Source of the DNA: Bacillus subtilis subsp. subtilis
GTDB taxonomy: Bacteria > Pseudomonadota > Gammaproteobacteria > Xanthomonadales > Xanthomonadaceae
Direction: 5' to 3'
Assembly (NCBI GenBank): GCA_021733645.1
Contig: JAHREJ010000010.1
Span: forward strand, 38,474-102,473
DNA: 64,000 nt
Each line of letters opens with the position of its first letter. Position 1 is the first letter of the stretch. Under the pieces are notes generated by a model. That model was not told where the DNA came from. It did no database searches and was given only the letters and a program-made list of their open reading frames with translations. The position numbers were made by a program, and so were the translations under genes. Positions 43,991-52,469 of the stretch are shown here, piece by piece.

Positions 43991-45478
43991 TCAACACGCT
44001 GGCGCGCGCATCAACCGCAGCGTCGCCAGCATTGCCAGCAGCGCCATCGCCGCGGCGGCCACGAACGCGTACCCGGCCCCGTGCGCATACGCCGCCCGCG
44101 CCAGGCTACCGATGGCATCGGCCGAGGCTGACAGCTCACCCACCACCACCCGTTCCAGCAACGCCGGCGACACCGCCTGCCCGGCATCGGCCAGGCGTGA
44201 TGCCGCCGCGGCCCGCACATGGCTGGACAGCACCGCCCCCAACGTCGCAAATCCAATCAGGATGCCGGAGAAGCGTGCCGTGGTGCTGATACCCGAGGCC
44301 ATGCCGGCACGGTCGGCCGGCATCACGCTCATGATCGCCTTCTGCGTTTCACCATTGAGCAGGCCGCCACCACTGCCCAGCACCGCCATCGCCAGCAACA
44401 GCCCCAGGTCGCTGTGCTGCCACAACGACAGCGCGATCCCCAGGTTTCCCACCACCGCCACGCCCAGCCCCAACGCCAGGATCCGCCCGGACGGCCAATG
44501 CGCGCCCAGGCGCCGCCCCAGGAAGGGCAGCAACAGCATGGCCAGCGCGAACGGCAGCATATGCACGCCGGCCTGCAGCACGGTGTCGCCCCGGGCATTC
44601 TGCAGCAGCAGCGGCAACAGCGAGGCCATCACCTGCACCGCACCGGCATAGGCGAACATCGCAATCACCGCACCCACCAGCGCGGGGCTGCGAAACAGCG
44701 TCACGTCCAGCATCGGTTGCGCGCGGCGCTGCTCAACCAGGACGAAGGCCAGGCCAAGCACCGCGCCACCCAGCCACCACGGCAGCACCGCCGTGCTGGT
44801 CCAGCCCTGTACGGGCCCGCAGATCAACGCCCAGGTCCACGACAGCATGCTGCCGGCAAACAGCAGCACACCGGCCACATCGAGGCGACGCCGCACCGGA
44901 TCGCGCGATTCAGGAACAAGCCGCCCGCTCAAGGCGGCCAGCAACAGGCACAGCGGCAGATTGATGTGGAACGCCCAGCGCCAGCCCAGCCAGGTGGCGA
45001 TCGCCCCGCCGATCAATGGCGCCATCACCATCGTCAGGCCCATGATCGCGCCCCAGATCGCCCAGGCCCGCGCCCGCAGCGCGGGGGTCTGGTGCGCGTG
45101 GCCAATCAACGACAGCGCCGGCGCCAGCATGAACGCCGCGGCCGCCCCCTGCCCGCCCCGCGCCAGATACAGCGCGCTGGCGTCCGCGGCGATGCCGCAG
45201 GCCACCGAGGTGGTAGCGAATGCCAGCAGCCCGATCAGGAACAGCCGCCGCCGGCCGATCCGGTCGGCCAGGGTGCCGGCGGGCAACAGCAGCGCGGCAA
45301 AGCACAGCACGTAGGCACTGACCACCCATTCGATGTCGGCGAACGAGGCCGACAGATCGCGTGCGATGGTGGGCAGTACAACACCCACCACGTTGGTATC
45401 CAACACGGTCAACGCGCAGCCGGCCGAGCCCAGCAGCAACACGGCACCGGTGCGCGGCGGTGGCCCGGCCTGGCTCAC
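43991..45478 (-). CDS. MFS transporter, DHA2 (14-helix) family
   Basis: About 495 residues using the GTG at 45478 (no ATG fits), 13 bp after the SCO stop. The DHA2 signature is VLDTNVVGVVLPTIARDL in helix 1 and WVVSAYVLCFAALLLPAGTL with LADRIGRRRLFLIG in loop 2/3. DHA2 carriers export drugs or toxic compounds. It is the last gene of the cyo-copper chaperone operon; whether it moves copper or an oxidative-stress product is unknown. Confidence 0.83.
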   Translation of the reverse strand: MSQAGPPPRTGAVLLLGSAGCALTVLDTNVVGVVLPTIARDLSASFADIEWVVSAYVLCFAALLLPAGTLADRIGRRRLFLIGLLAFATTSVACGIAADASALYLARGGQGAAAAFMLAPALSLIGHAHQTPALRARAWAIWGAIMGLTMVMAPLIGGAIATWLGWRWAFHINLPLCLLLAALSGRLVPESRDPVRRRLDVAGVLLFAGSMLSWTWALICGPVQGWTSTAVLPWWLGGAVLGLAFVLVEQRRAQPMLDVTLFRSPALVGAVIAMFAYAGAVQVMASLLPLLLQNARGDTVLQAGVHMLPFALAMLLLPFLGRRLGAHWPSGRILALGLGVAVVGNLGIALSLWQHSDLGLLLAMAVLGSGGGLLNGETQKAIMSVMPADRAGMASGISTTARFSGILIGFATLGAVLSSHVRAAAASRLADAGQAVSPALLERVVVGELSASADAIGSLARAAYAHGAGYAFVAAAAMALLAMLATLRLMRAPAC

Positions 45479-45491
45479 GTGACCGGCCCCA

Positions 45492-46058
45492 CTACCGGGC
45501 CATATCCAGGCGGGCGCGAAGCCTGGCGTCCATCGCCTCATCGTCGAGCGTATAGCCCAGCACTTCCTGCAACTTGCCATCGGCACCCAGCAGGAACCAC
45601 GACGCGGTGTGTTCAAAGGTGGCCATGTCGCCCTCGCCAACCTGGCGATAGCTGACCCCCAGGCTTTCGGCAATGGCCCGGGTGCCGGCCTCGTCACCGC
45701 TCAGACCAATGAAGGCCGGATCGAACGCGGCCAGGTACGCACGCAGGTGCGCCGGCGTATCGCGCCGGGGATCGACGGTGACAAACGCGACCTGCAGGTC
45801 ATCGGCCAGCGGACCCAGCCGACGCTTGAGCTGAACCGCTTTGACCAGGCTCAGGGGGCACACTTCCGGGCAGTGGGTGAAGCCGAAAAACAGCAGCGTG
45901 GGCTTGCCGCGCAGGCTGCTGATCGACAGCGTGCGCCCATCGCTGGCCTGCAACGCCACCGATTCCAGTGCGGCCTGGCCCATGATCGGGGCGTCGGCGT
46001 TGCTGCAGCCGGCCAGCAGCGCCCCACCCAGCAGCGCCGCCAGCGCACCGCGCCTCAT
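45492..46058 (-). CDS. SCO1/SenC-family copper chaperone lipoprotein
   Basis: A 188-residue protein with a lipobox (GGALLAGC). The copper site FGFTHCPEVCPLSL has the CXXXC pair near residues 63-67, and FEHTASWFL supplies the third ligand His. SCO proteins load copper into haem-copper oxidases. In this operon CyoA has no CuA site, so the copper target would have to be CuB of CyoB or another protein. Its start overlaps the end of the PCuAC gene by 4 bp. Confidence 0.92.
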   Translation of the reverse strand: MRRGALAALLGGALLAGCSNADAPIMGQAALESVALQASDGRTLSISSLRGKPTLLFFGFTHCPEVCPLSLVKAVQLKRRLGPLADDLQVAFVTVDPRRDTPAHLRAYLAAFDPAFIGLSGDEAGTRAIAESLGVSYRQVGEGDMATFEHTASWFLLGADGKLQEVLGYTLDDEAMDARLRARLDMAR

Positions 46059-46555
46059 CGCCCGGCCCCCGGTCCGTGCGCCGGCCCACCCATGCCATCG
46101 CGCACCACGAAATCGACGCTCTGCTCGCTGCCGCTGGCCAACTGCAGGCGGACCCGCACGTGCTGGCCCTCCTGCAGGGGGCGCTTGGGCATCATCAACA
46201 TCAGGTGGTAGCCGCCCGGGCGCAGCGCGGTGATCTTCCCGGCCGGCAACGCCAGTCCATCGGGCAGCGGCTGCATGCGCATGACCTCACCGTCCATGCG
46301 CATCGCGTGGATCTGCACCTGACCGAACCCGGCTGCGTGTGCTGCCAGCAACCGGTCCGGCGGGCCGCCGTTGTGCAGCTCCACATAGCCGGCGGCCACG
46401 TCGGCCGCCGGTGGTGGCAGGCGAATCCATGCCTCACTCGCCACCACCGCCGTGGGTGCGCGCGGCGCGGCCAGGACGGCGCTGCCGCCAGGCCCGCACC
46501 ACAGCACCACCGCCAGGCCCAGGTGCGTTGCCCATCGGGTCATGGGTGTGCTCAT
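46055..46555 (-). CDS. PCuAC-type periplasmic copper chaperone
   Basis: About 166 residues from the ATG at 46555, which overlaps the cyoD stop by 4 bp. A signal peptide precedes a PCuAC (DUF461) domain with HAMRMDGEVMRMQ and later GGYHLMLMMP, the His/Met copper(I) ligands. It probably binds Cu(I) in the periplasm and hands it to the SCO protein encoded next or to the oxidase. Confidence 0.9.
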   Translation of the reverse strand: MSTPMTRWATHLGLAVVLWCGPGGSAVLAAPRAPTAVVASEAWIRLPPPAADVAAGYVELHNGGPPDRLLAAHAAGFGQVQIHAMRMDGEVMRMQPLPDGLALPAGKITALRPGGYHLMLMMPKRPLQEGQHVRVRLQLASGSEQSVDFVVRDGMGGPAHGPGAGR

Positions 46556-46893
46556 ACCTGCATCGGCATCATGTTGAGGGTGGCGTTGTGCATCACCCAC
46601 AGCGAGCCGGCCACCACGATGGCGATCAGGAACGCCGTGCACAGGAAGATGCCGGTGTTCTCACGCTGGCTGCGGCCGGCGCCGATGTGCAGGAACAGCA
46701 CCAGCTGTGCCACCAACTGCACCACGCACAACACCACGATGGCGGTCAGGCGCAGCGGCTGCGGCACCAGGTCGGTCATCACCACGCCGAACGAGGCGCC
46801 GGTGAGCACCACGCACAGCAGCAAGCCGACGATGTAGCCCTTGAGGGTGGCGTGGTGGCCACTGTGATCGGTTTCAGAAGCGCTCGGGCTCAT
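46552..46893 (-). CDS. cyoD: Cytochrome o ubiquinol oxidase subunit IV
   Basis: A 113-residue membrane protein with three helices, including FLHIGAGRSQRENTGIFLC, and the short polar N-terminus SETDHSGHHATLKGYIVG of CyoD. It assists CuB assembly in bo3 oxidase. Its start overlaps cyoC by 4 bp. Confidence 0.92.
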   Translation of the reverse strand: MSPSASETDHSGHHATLKGYIVGLLLCVVLTGASFGVVMTDLVPQPLRLTAIVVLCVVQLVAQLVLFLHIGAGRSQRENTGIFLCTAFLIAIVVAGSLWVMHNATLNMMPMQV

Positions 46894-47525
46894 ACGAACT
46901 CCCGCAGGTAGACGAAGGTGAACACGCAGATCCAGATCAGGTCCAGGAAGTGCCAGAACAGGCTCAGGCAGGCCAGGCGGCGGCGCACGATGCCGTCCAG
47001 GCCGAACTTCAGCACCTGGTGGATCATGATGACCAGCCACAGCAGGCCGAAGGTGACGTGCAGACCGTGGGTGGCCACCAGCGTGAAGTACGCCGACAGG
47101 TAGGCGCTCACGTCCGGCGTTGCCCCCAGGTGGATGAGCTCGGCAAACTCATACAGCTCCATGCCGATGAACACCGCGCCCAGCACCCCGGTGGTGGCCA
47201 GCCAGCCCACCACCTGGTTGCGCTTGCCGGCCTGCAGACCGAGCATCGCCAGGCCGAAGGTGAAGCTGCTGAGCAGCAGTACCGCCGTTTCAGACAACAC
47301 GAAACCCAGCTTGAACAGTTCCTTGCCGGTGGGGCCATCGGCGGTGCCGTTGAGCAGCACGCCAAAGGTGGCAAACAGCACCGCGAAGATCAGGCAGTCG
47401 CCCATCAGGTACATCCAGAACCCCACCACGGTCTTGCTGCCGTCGTCGTGGTGTTCATGGCCGCCGGGGTGGCCGGCCTCCAGCGGCGCATGCTGCGCCG
47501 CCGCTACCAGGGTATCGCCGCTCAT
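46890..47525 (-). CDS. cyoC: Cytochrome o ubiquinol oxidase subunit III
   Basis: A 211-residue, five-helix membrane protein. It carries the CyoC pattern [34 protein letters not shown] and [17 protein letters not shown]. It overlaps cyoB by 4 bp and cyoD by 4 bp, so the oxidase subunits are translationally coupled. Confidence 0.95.
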   Translation of the reverse strand: MSGDTLVAAAQHAPLEAGHPGGHEHHDDGSKTVVGFWMYLMGDCLIFAVLFATFGVLLNGTADGPTGKELFKLGFVLSETAVLLLSSFTFGLAMLGLQAGKRNQVVGWLATTGVLGAVFIGMELYEFAELIHLGATPDVSAYLSAYFTLVATHGLHVTFGLLWLVIMIHQVLKFGLDGIVRRRLACLSLFWHFLDLIWICVFTFVYLREFV

Positions 47526-49501
47526 GCCTTGGCTCCTTGCCGCTGCGCGAAGTGCGCGTCTTCAATGCGCTTCACCTCGGCGGCGGGCACGTAATAGTCC
47601 ACGTCACGGTCGTAGGAACGCAGCACGAAGGTGGCAATCACCCCGACCAGACCGATTGCCGCCACCACCCACATATGCCAGACCAGGGCAAAGCACAGCA
47701 CCAGGCTGAACAGCGAGATCACCACGCCAGCGCCGGTGTTGCGCGGCATGTGGATGTCCGCATAGTGCTCCGGGCGCTGCCCGGCCGTGCCGCGTTGCTT
47801 GTCGTCCCAATGCTGTTCCAGCGAGGTGATCACCGGCACCTGGGCGAAGTTGTAGAACGGCGGCGGCGACGAGGTGGCCCACTCCAGGCTGCGCGCATTC
47901 CACGGGTCGCCGGTGAGGTCCATGTTGGCCTTGCGGTCACGCACGCTCACATAGAACTGGATGAACATCGCCGCGATCCCTGCCGCAATCACCAGCGCAC
48001 CGATGGCCGCCACGATCAGCCAAGGCTGCCAGCCTTCCACCGCGTAGTGGTTCATGCGCCGGGTCATGCCCTTGAAGCCGAGCACGTACAGCGGCATGAA
48101 GGCCAGGTAGAAGCCCACCAGCCAGCACCAGAACGAGATCTTGCCCCAGCGCTCGTTGAGGGTGAAGCCGAACGCCTTCGGGAACCAGAAGGTAATGCCG
48201 GCCAGGCAGCCAAACACCACCCCGCCAATGATCACGTTATGGAAGTGCGCGATCAGGAACAGGCTGTTGTGCAGCACGAAGTCTGCCCCCGGGATGGCCA
48301 GCATCACACCGGTCATGCCGCCCAGCGCGAAGGTGACCATGAAGCCGATCGTCCACAACGTGGAGGAGTGGTAGCGGATGCGACCGCGGTACATGGTGAA
48401 CAGCCAGTTGAACAGCTTCACCCCGGTGGGGATGGAGATGATCGAGGTCATGATGCCGAAGAAGGCGTTGACGTTGGCGCCCGAGCCCATGGTGAAGAAG
48501 TGGTGCAGCCACACGAAGAACGACAGCACGCCGATCGAGCAGGTGGCGTACACCATCGAGCGGTAACCAAACAGCGGCTTGCCCGAGAACGTGGCGATGA
48601 TCTCCGAGAACGCACCGAAGCACGGCAGGATCAGCACGTAGACTTCCGGGTGGCCCCAGATCCAGATCAGGTTGACGTACATCATGGCGTTGCCGCCCGC
48701 GTCATTGGTGAAAAAGTGCATGCCGAAGTAGCGGTCCATCGTCAGCAGCGCCAGGGTCGCGGTCAGCACCGGGAAGATCGCCACGATCAGGATGTTGGTG
48801 ATCAGCGCGGTCCAGGTGAACACCGGCATCTTCATCAGGTCCATGCCCGGCGCACGCATCTTGAGGATGGTGACGATGAAGTTCAGGCCCGTCAGCGTGG
48901 TGCCGATACCTGACACCTGCAGCGACCAGATGTAGTAGTCCACGCCCACCGTGGGGCTGTACTCGATCCCCGACAGCGGCGGATAGGCCACCCAGCCGGT
49001 GGCGGCGAAGTCGCCGACGAACATCGACAGCATCACCAGCACCGCACCCACCGCCGACAGCCAGAAACTGAGCGAGTTGACGAACGGGAAGGCGACGTCG
49101 CGGGCACCGATCTGCAGCGGCACCACCAGGTTCATCAGGCCCACGATCAGCGGGGTGGCCACGAAGAAGATCATGATCACCCCGTGCGCGGTGAAGATCT
49201 GGTCGTAGTGTTCCGGGGGCAGGTAGCCGGCCGCGTCGTTGGCGGCGATGGCCTGCTGGGCGCGCATCATCAGCGCATCGGCAAAGCCGCGCACCAGCAT
49301 GACCAGGGCCAGCAGGATGTACATCACGCCGATCTTTTTGTGGTCCACCGAGGTGATCCACTCGGTCCAGATATAGCCCCACTTCTTGTAGTAGGTAATC
49401 GCCGCGACGATCGCCAGCCCCAGCAGCACCGAGCCGGCCAGCGCCGACATGATGATCGGGTCGTGGTAGGGAATCGCTTCGAGGTTCAACTTTCCAAGCA
49501 C
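47522..49501 (-). CDS. cyoB: Cytochrome o ubiquinol oxidase subunit I
   Basis: A 659-residue haem-copper oxidase subunit that reduces O2 to water with electrons from ubiquinol and pumps protons. The binuclear-centre His-Tyr pair lies in [12 protein letters not shown], followed by HHFFTMGS with the other CuB His pair; [12 protein letters not shown] gives the haem ligands. Length and order match E. coli CyoB. It lies 2 bp after cyoA. Confidence 0.96.
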   Translation of the reverse strand: MLGKLNLEAIPYHDPIIMSALAGSVLLGLAIVAAITYYKKWGYIWTEWITSVDHKKIGVMYILLALVMLVRGFADALMMRAQQAIAANDAAGYLPPEHYDQIFTAHGVIMIFFVATPLIVGLMNLVVPLQIGARDVAFPFVNSLSFWLSAVGAVLVMLSMFVGDFAATGWVAYPPLSGIEYSPTVGVDYYIWSLQVSGIGTTLTGLNFIVTILKMRAPGMDLMKMPVFTWTALITNILIVAIFPVLTATLALLTMDRYFGMHFFTNDAGGNAMMYVNLIWIWGHPEVYVLILPCFGAFSEIIATFSGKPLFGYRSMVYATCSIGVLSFFVWLHHFFTMGSGANVNAFFGIMTSIISIPTGVKLFNWLFTMYRGRIRYHSSTLWTIGFMVTFALGGMTGVMLAIPGADFVLHNSLFLIAHFHNVIIGGVVFGCLAGITFWFPKAFGFTLNERWGKISFWCWLVGFYLAFMPLYVLGFKGMTRRMNHYAVEGWQPWLIVAAIGALVIAAGIAAMFIQFYVSVRDRKANMDLTGDPWNARSLEWATSSPPPFYNFAQVPVITSLEQHWDDKQRGTAGQRPEHYADIHMPRNTGAGVVISLFSLVLCFALVWHMWVVAAIGLVGVIATFVLRSYDRDVDYYVPAAEVKRIEDAHFAQRQGAKA

Positions 49502-49503
49502 AA

Positions 49504-50478
49504 TCAGTTCTCCGCGGTACGGCTGGCAGGCGCGGCCAGGCTCAGGGTCTGGGATTTGGCCCCGGGTTCTTCGCCCGGCAGGCAGATTTCGTCATCGGCC
49601 ATGCCGTGGTAGCGGGCCACGATGCCGTCGAACAGACCGGTATCCACGCCGCTGAAGCGCTGCAGCGGCGCGCCATGCGTGGGCACTTCCAGCTCGGCCA
49701 GGCGGGTCGCGCCGAGGTGGTCGCCGCTGCGACGGGCCTGTTCCAGCCAGGCCGCAAAGTCGGCATCGGTCACCACGCGGGCAGGAAACTTCATGTCCGA
49801 GAAGCCCGCGCCGCTGTAGGCCGAGGACATCCCGGCATAGGTGCCCGGGGTATGGCCAATCAGGTGCAGGCGGGTCTGCATGGCCGGCATGGTGTAGACC
49901 ATGCTGCCCAACTGCGGCACGAAGAAGGCGTTCATCATCGACTCGGAGGTCAGCTTGAAGGCTACCGGCGTGTCCACCGGCATCACCAGCTCGTTGATGG
50001 TGGCGACGTTGTGGTCGGGGTAGATGAACAACCACTTCCAGTTCAACGACACCACTTCCACGCGCAACGGCGCCTTGTCCGATGCGATCGGCCTGTAAGG
50101 ATCCAGTGCGTGGGTGCTCTTCCAGATGAGCACGGCCAGCACCACGATGATCAGGCACGGTATGGTCCAGATCACGACCTCGATGGCGGTGGAGTGCGAC
50201 CAGTCGGGTGCGTAGGTGGCCTTGGTGTTGGATTCGCGATAACGCCACGCGAAATACAGCGTAAGGATGATCACCGGGATCACCACCAGCAGCATCAGGC
50301 CGGTGCACACCAGGATCAGCTGCATCTCCTGTTCGGCGATGCTGCCCATCGGGTTGAACAGTTCCAGGTTTTTGCACCCGGCAAGCAGCGGCAGCAGCGC
50401 TGCCAGGCCGAACCAGCGTCCGGCGCGGGCTGTACCGGCCAAAGTGGCGCGGCGAGCAGGTTGTGTAGCGGGGTTCAT
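49504..50478 (-). CDS. cyoA: Cytochrome o ubiquinol oxidase subunit II
   Basis: About 324 residues from the ATG at 50478. It has a lipoprotein signal (LLPLLAGC), two membrane helices ([20 protein letters not shown] and a second), and the cupredoxin-like periplasmic domain with [20 protein letters not shown]. No CuA Cys residues are present, as expected for a quinol oxidase. First gene of cyoABCD-PCuAC-SCO-MFS. The open frame extends to 50565 but that part is 5' leader with a hairpin. Confidence 0.95.
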   Translation of the reverse strand: MNPATQPARRATLAGTARAGRWFGLAALLPLLAGCKNLELFNPMGSIAEQEMQLILVCTGLMLLVVIPVIILTLYFAWRYRESNTKATYAPDWSHSTAIEVVIWTIPCLIIVVLAVLIWKSTHALDPYRPIASDKAPLRVEVVSLNWKWLFIYPDHNVATINELVMPVDTPVAFKLTSESMMNAFFVPQLGSMVYTMPAMQTRLHLIGHTPGTYAGMSSAYSGAGFSDMKFPARVVTDADFAAWLEQARRSGDHLGATRLAELEVPTHGAPLQRFSGVDTGLFDGIVARYHGMADDEICLPGEEPGAKSQTLSLAAPASRTAEN

Positions 50479-50533
50479 GCGGGACGGCCCTTCCAACGCA
50501 GTGCCGGGCCGGGCGGCCCGGATCATGAAAAGT

Positions 50534-50579
50534 GGCGAACACCCCCCTGCATGACCGATATGCATGGGGGGTGCCCGCC
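50534..50579 (-). promoter_or_regulatory. Hairpin in the cyoA 5' leader
   Basis: CACCCCCC (50540-50547) pairs with GGGGGGTG (50566-50573), and TGCAT (50548-50552) with ATGCA (50560-50564), with outer GGCG/CGCC. Read on the cyo strand the hairpin is followed by a CTTTT run, the layout of a weak intrinsic terminator or attenuator 60-90 bases before cyoA. Confidence 0.45.
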
Positions 50580-50602
50580 GCAGCCGCGTACGTTAGGCAA
50601 CG

Positions 50603-50635
50603 ACATGATCCATACATGATGCGACACACTGTCGC
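50603..50635. promoter_or_regulatory. Direct repeats and inverted repeat between cyoA and the MocR gene
   Basis: ACATGAT occurs twice (50603-50609 and 50614-50620), 11 bp apart, and is followed by GCGACA-CAC-TGTCGC (50621-50635). Direct repeats spaced by one turn are the usual MocR/PdxR type site. The region lies 34-66 bp before the MocR start. Confidence 0.4.
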
Positions 50636-50668
50636 AGCCCCCTGCGCACCCCGGCGTAAGATGCGCCG

Positions 50669-52036
50669 ATGCACTGGAGCACTCTCATCGGCGACGGCCA
50701 CGGGCCGGTATACCTGCGCATCGTGCAGGCACTGGAACGCGCGATATGGTCCGGTGCGCTGCGCCCGGGCCAGCGGCTGCCGGCCCAGCGGGTGTTGGCC
50801 GCCGACCTGGGCGTGGACCTGACTACCGTCACCCGCGCCTTTACCGAAGCCCGCAAGCGCGGCCTGATCGACGCCCGCGGTCCACAAGGCACCTTCGTCG
50901 CCCCGCCGCAGGTGGAGCTGGCGCAACTGGTGGACCTGAGCATGAACTTGCCGCCCAGCCCCGGTGGCGGCCAGGTAGCCGACCTGCTGCAACGCGGCCT
51001 GGCCACGGTGCTGACCCGCAGCGATGCCAGCAACCTGATGACCTACCACGTGGGTGGCGGCAGCCGTGCCGACCACCTCGCCGCACAGCAATGGCTGAAG
51101 CCGATCCTGGGCAGGTGCGAAGCCGAGCGGCTGGTGGTGACCGAGGGCGCGCAGGCCGCGCTGTCGGCCCTGCTGCTGGCGCTGACCCGCGCCGGCGATA
51201 CCATTCTGTGCGAGCCGCTGGTCTACCCGGGCCTGCTGCACGCCGCCCGCGTACTGCAGCGCACGCTGCGGGTGGTGGAGTGCGACGAACACGGCATGCT
51301 GCCCAGCGCGTTGCGCCGCCACGCCCGTGCCAGCGGCGCGCGCGTGGTCTATCTCAATCCTACTGCGCAGAACCCAACCGCACGCACCATGCCCGAGGCA
51401 CGCCGGATGGCGCTGGCCGACGTGCTGCGCAGCCAGGACCTGCGCCTGATCGAAGACGACCCGTACTGGCTGCTGGTCGACAATGCCCCTGCCCCGATTG
51501 CACTGCTGGCGCCCCAGCACACCTGCTACATCGCTACCCTGTCCAAGTGCCTCAGCCCGGGGTTGCACACCGGCTTTGTGTACCTGCCCGACCGCGTGGC
51601 ACGGCAGGCGGTGCTCGATGCACTGCGTGCGGTCAACCTGATGGCGCCGCCGCTGATGAACGCGCTGGTGACCCAGCTGATCCTGGATGGTTCAGCCGCC
51701 AGCCTGCTCAAGCTGGTGCAGGAGGAAGCCGCGCAGCGCCGCTACCTGGCGCAGTCGGCACTGTCGCCCCGGTTCCTGCAGCACTGTGCTGGCGTACACG
51801 CGTGGTGCCGGCTGCCCGCGCACTGGACCGACGCCAGCCTGACCCACGCCGCGCGCCTGCAGGGGCTGGGCATCGCACCGTCGTCGGCGTTCACGCCACA
51901 GGGCGTGGCGATCAACGACGCCGTGCGGATTTCACTGGGTGCTGCGGCCGACCGGCAGGCGCTGCACCGGGCGCTGCGGCAGTTGGATCAGTTGATGCAT
52001 GTGGCGGCGGGCGATGACGCGGACTGGAAGGTTTGA
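50669..52036 (+). CDS. MocR-type GntR/aminotransferase regulator
   Basis: A 455-residue regulator. Residues 1-75 are a GntR winged helix (AIWSGALRPGQRLPAQRVLA, then LDLTTVTRAF). The rest is a fold-type I aminotransferase-like domain with NPTAQNPTARTMP, and ATLSKCLSPGLHTGFVYL with the putative PLP Lys. MocR proteins sense PLP or amino acids. It diverges from the cyo operon, 190 bp away. Regulation of cyo is possible, but MocR targets are often elsewhere. Confidence 0.88.
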   Translation: MHWSTLIGDGHGPVYLRIVQALERAIWSGALRPGQRLPAQRVLAADLGVDLTTVTRAFTEARKRGLIDARGPQGTFVAPPQVELAQLVDLSMNLPPSPGGGQVADLLQRGLATVLTRSDASNLMTYHVGGGSRADHLAAQQWLKPILGRCEAERLVVTEGAQAALSALLLALTRAGDTILCEPLVYPGLLHAARVLQRTLRVVECDEHGMLPSALRRHARASGARVVYLNPTAQNPTARTMPEARRMALADVLRSQDLRLIEDDPYWLLVDNAPAPIALLAPQHTCYIATLSKCLSPGLHTGFVYLPDRVARQAVLDALRAVNLMAPPLMNALVTQLILDGSAASLLKLVQEEAAQRRYLAQSALSPRFLQHCAGVHAWCRLPAHWTDASLTHAARLQGLGIAPSSAFTPQGVAINDAVRISLGAAADRQALHRALRQLDQLMHVAAGDDADWKV

Positions 52037-52469
52037 CAGCGATGGGCGACAACGCGTCCCCATGAGATTGGGGGGCACGCCGGCGTGCAATTCAATCTTT
52101 GACAGCAAGGGGATTGAAACGGCACCGCACAGCGGCGGTTGATTCAACCGAATCGTTGACTACGGGCTCGGTACTGTGTGTGTCAGAAAATTCCCGGATT
52201 CCTCGCCAGTATTGCCGGCATTCAATCAATCTGCCCGCCATCGGCGGACAGACGGTCGCTACAACGGTCGCGTGGACACCCTCTCAGTTTCGGAACGGTG
52301 TCCCATTTGACCGACAGGCCATGTTGAGCGGAAGGCCCCGGACTTCTTCGGTATTTCACAAATGAGGCGGTGATCACATTAATGGCGGATCTGTGCGCAG
52401 ACGTCCGGCACGTCCCCAGTTACACGGTGCGTCGCTACAGTCTGTGGCCTTCTCAGTAACGGTGAATTC
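52037..52469. other. Intergenic region upstream of the S9 peptidase
   Basis: A 433-bp region, less GC-rich than its surroundings. It holds a perfect 14-bp palindrome GCACGCCGGCGTGC (52075-52088), perhaps a weak terminator for the MocR gene. The 88-codon ORF at 52099-52365 has no coding character. The promoter of the peptidase must lie here; no clear regulator site was seen. Confidence 0.5.

Noticed and set aside
52099..52365. 88-codon ORF upstream of the S9 peptidase.
   Set aside because: No Shine-Dalgarno, no domain and no codon bias like the neighbours; it lies in the probable promoter region.
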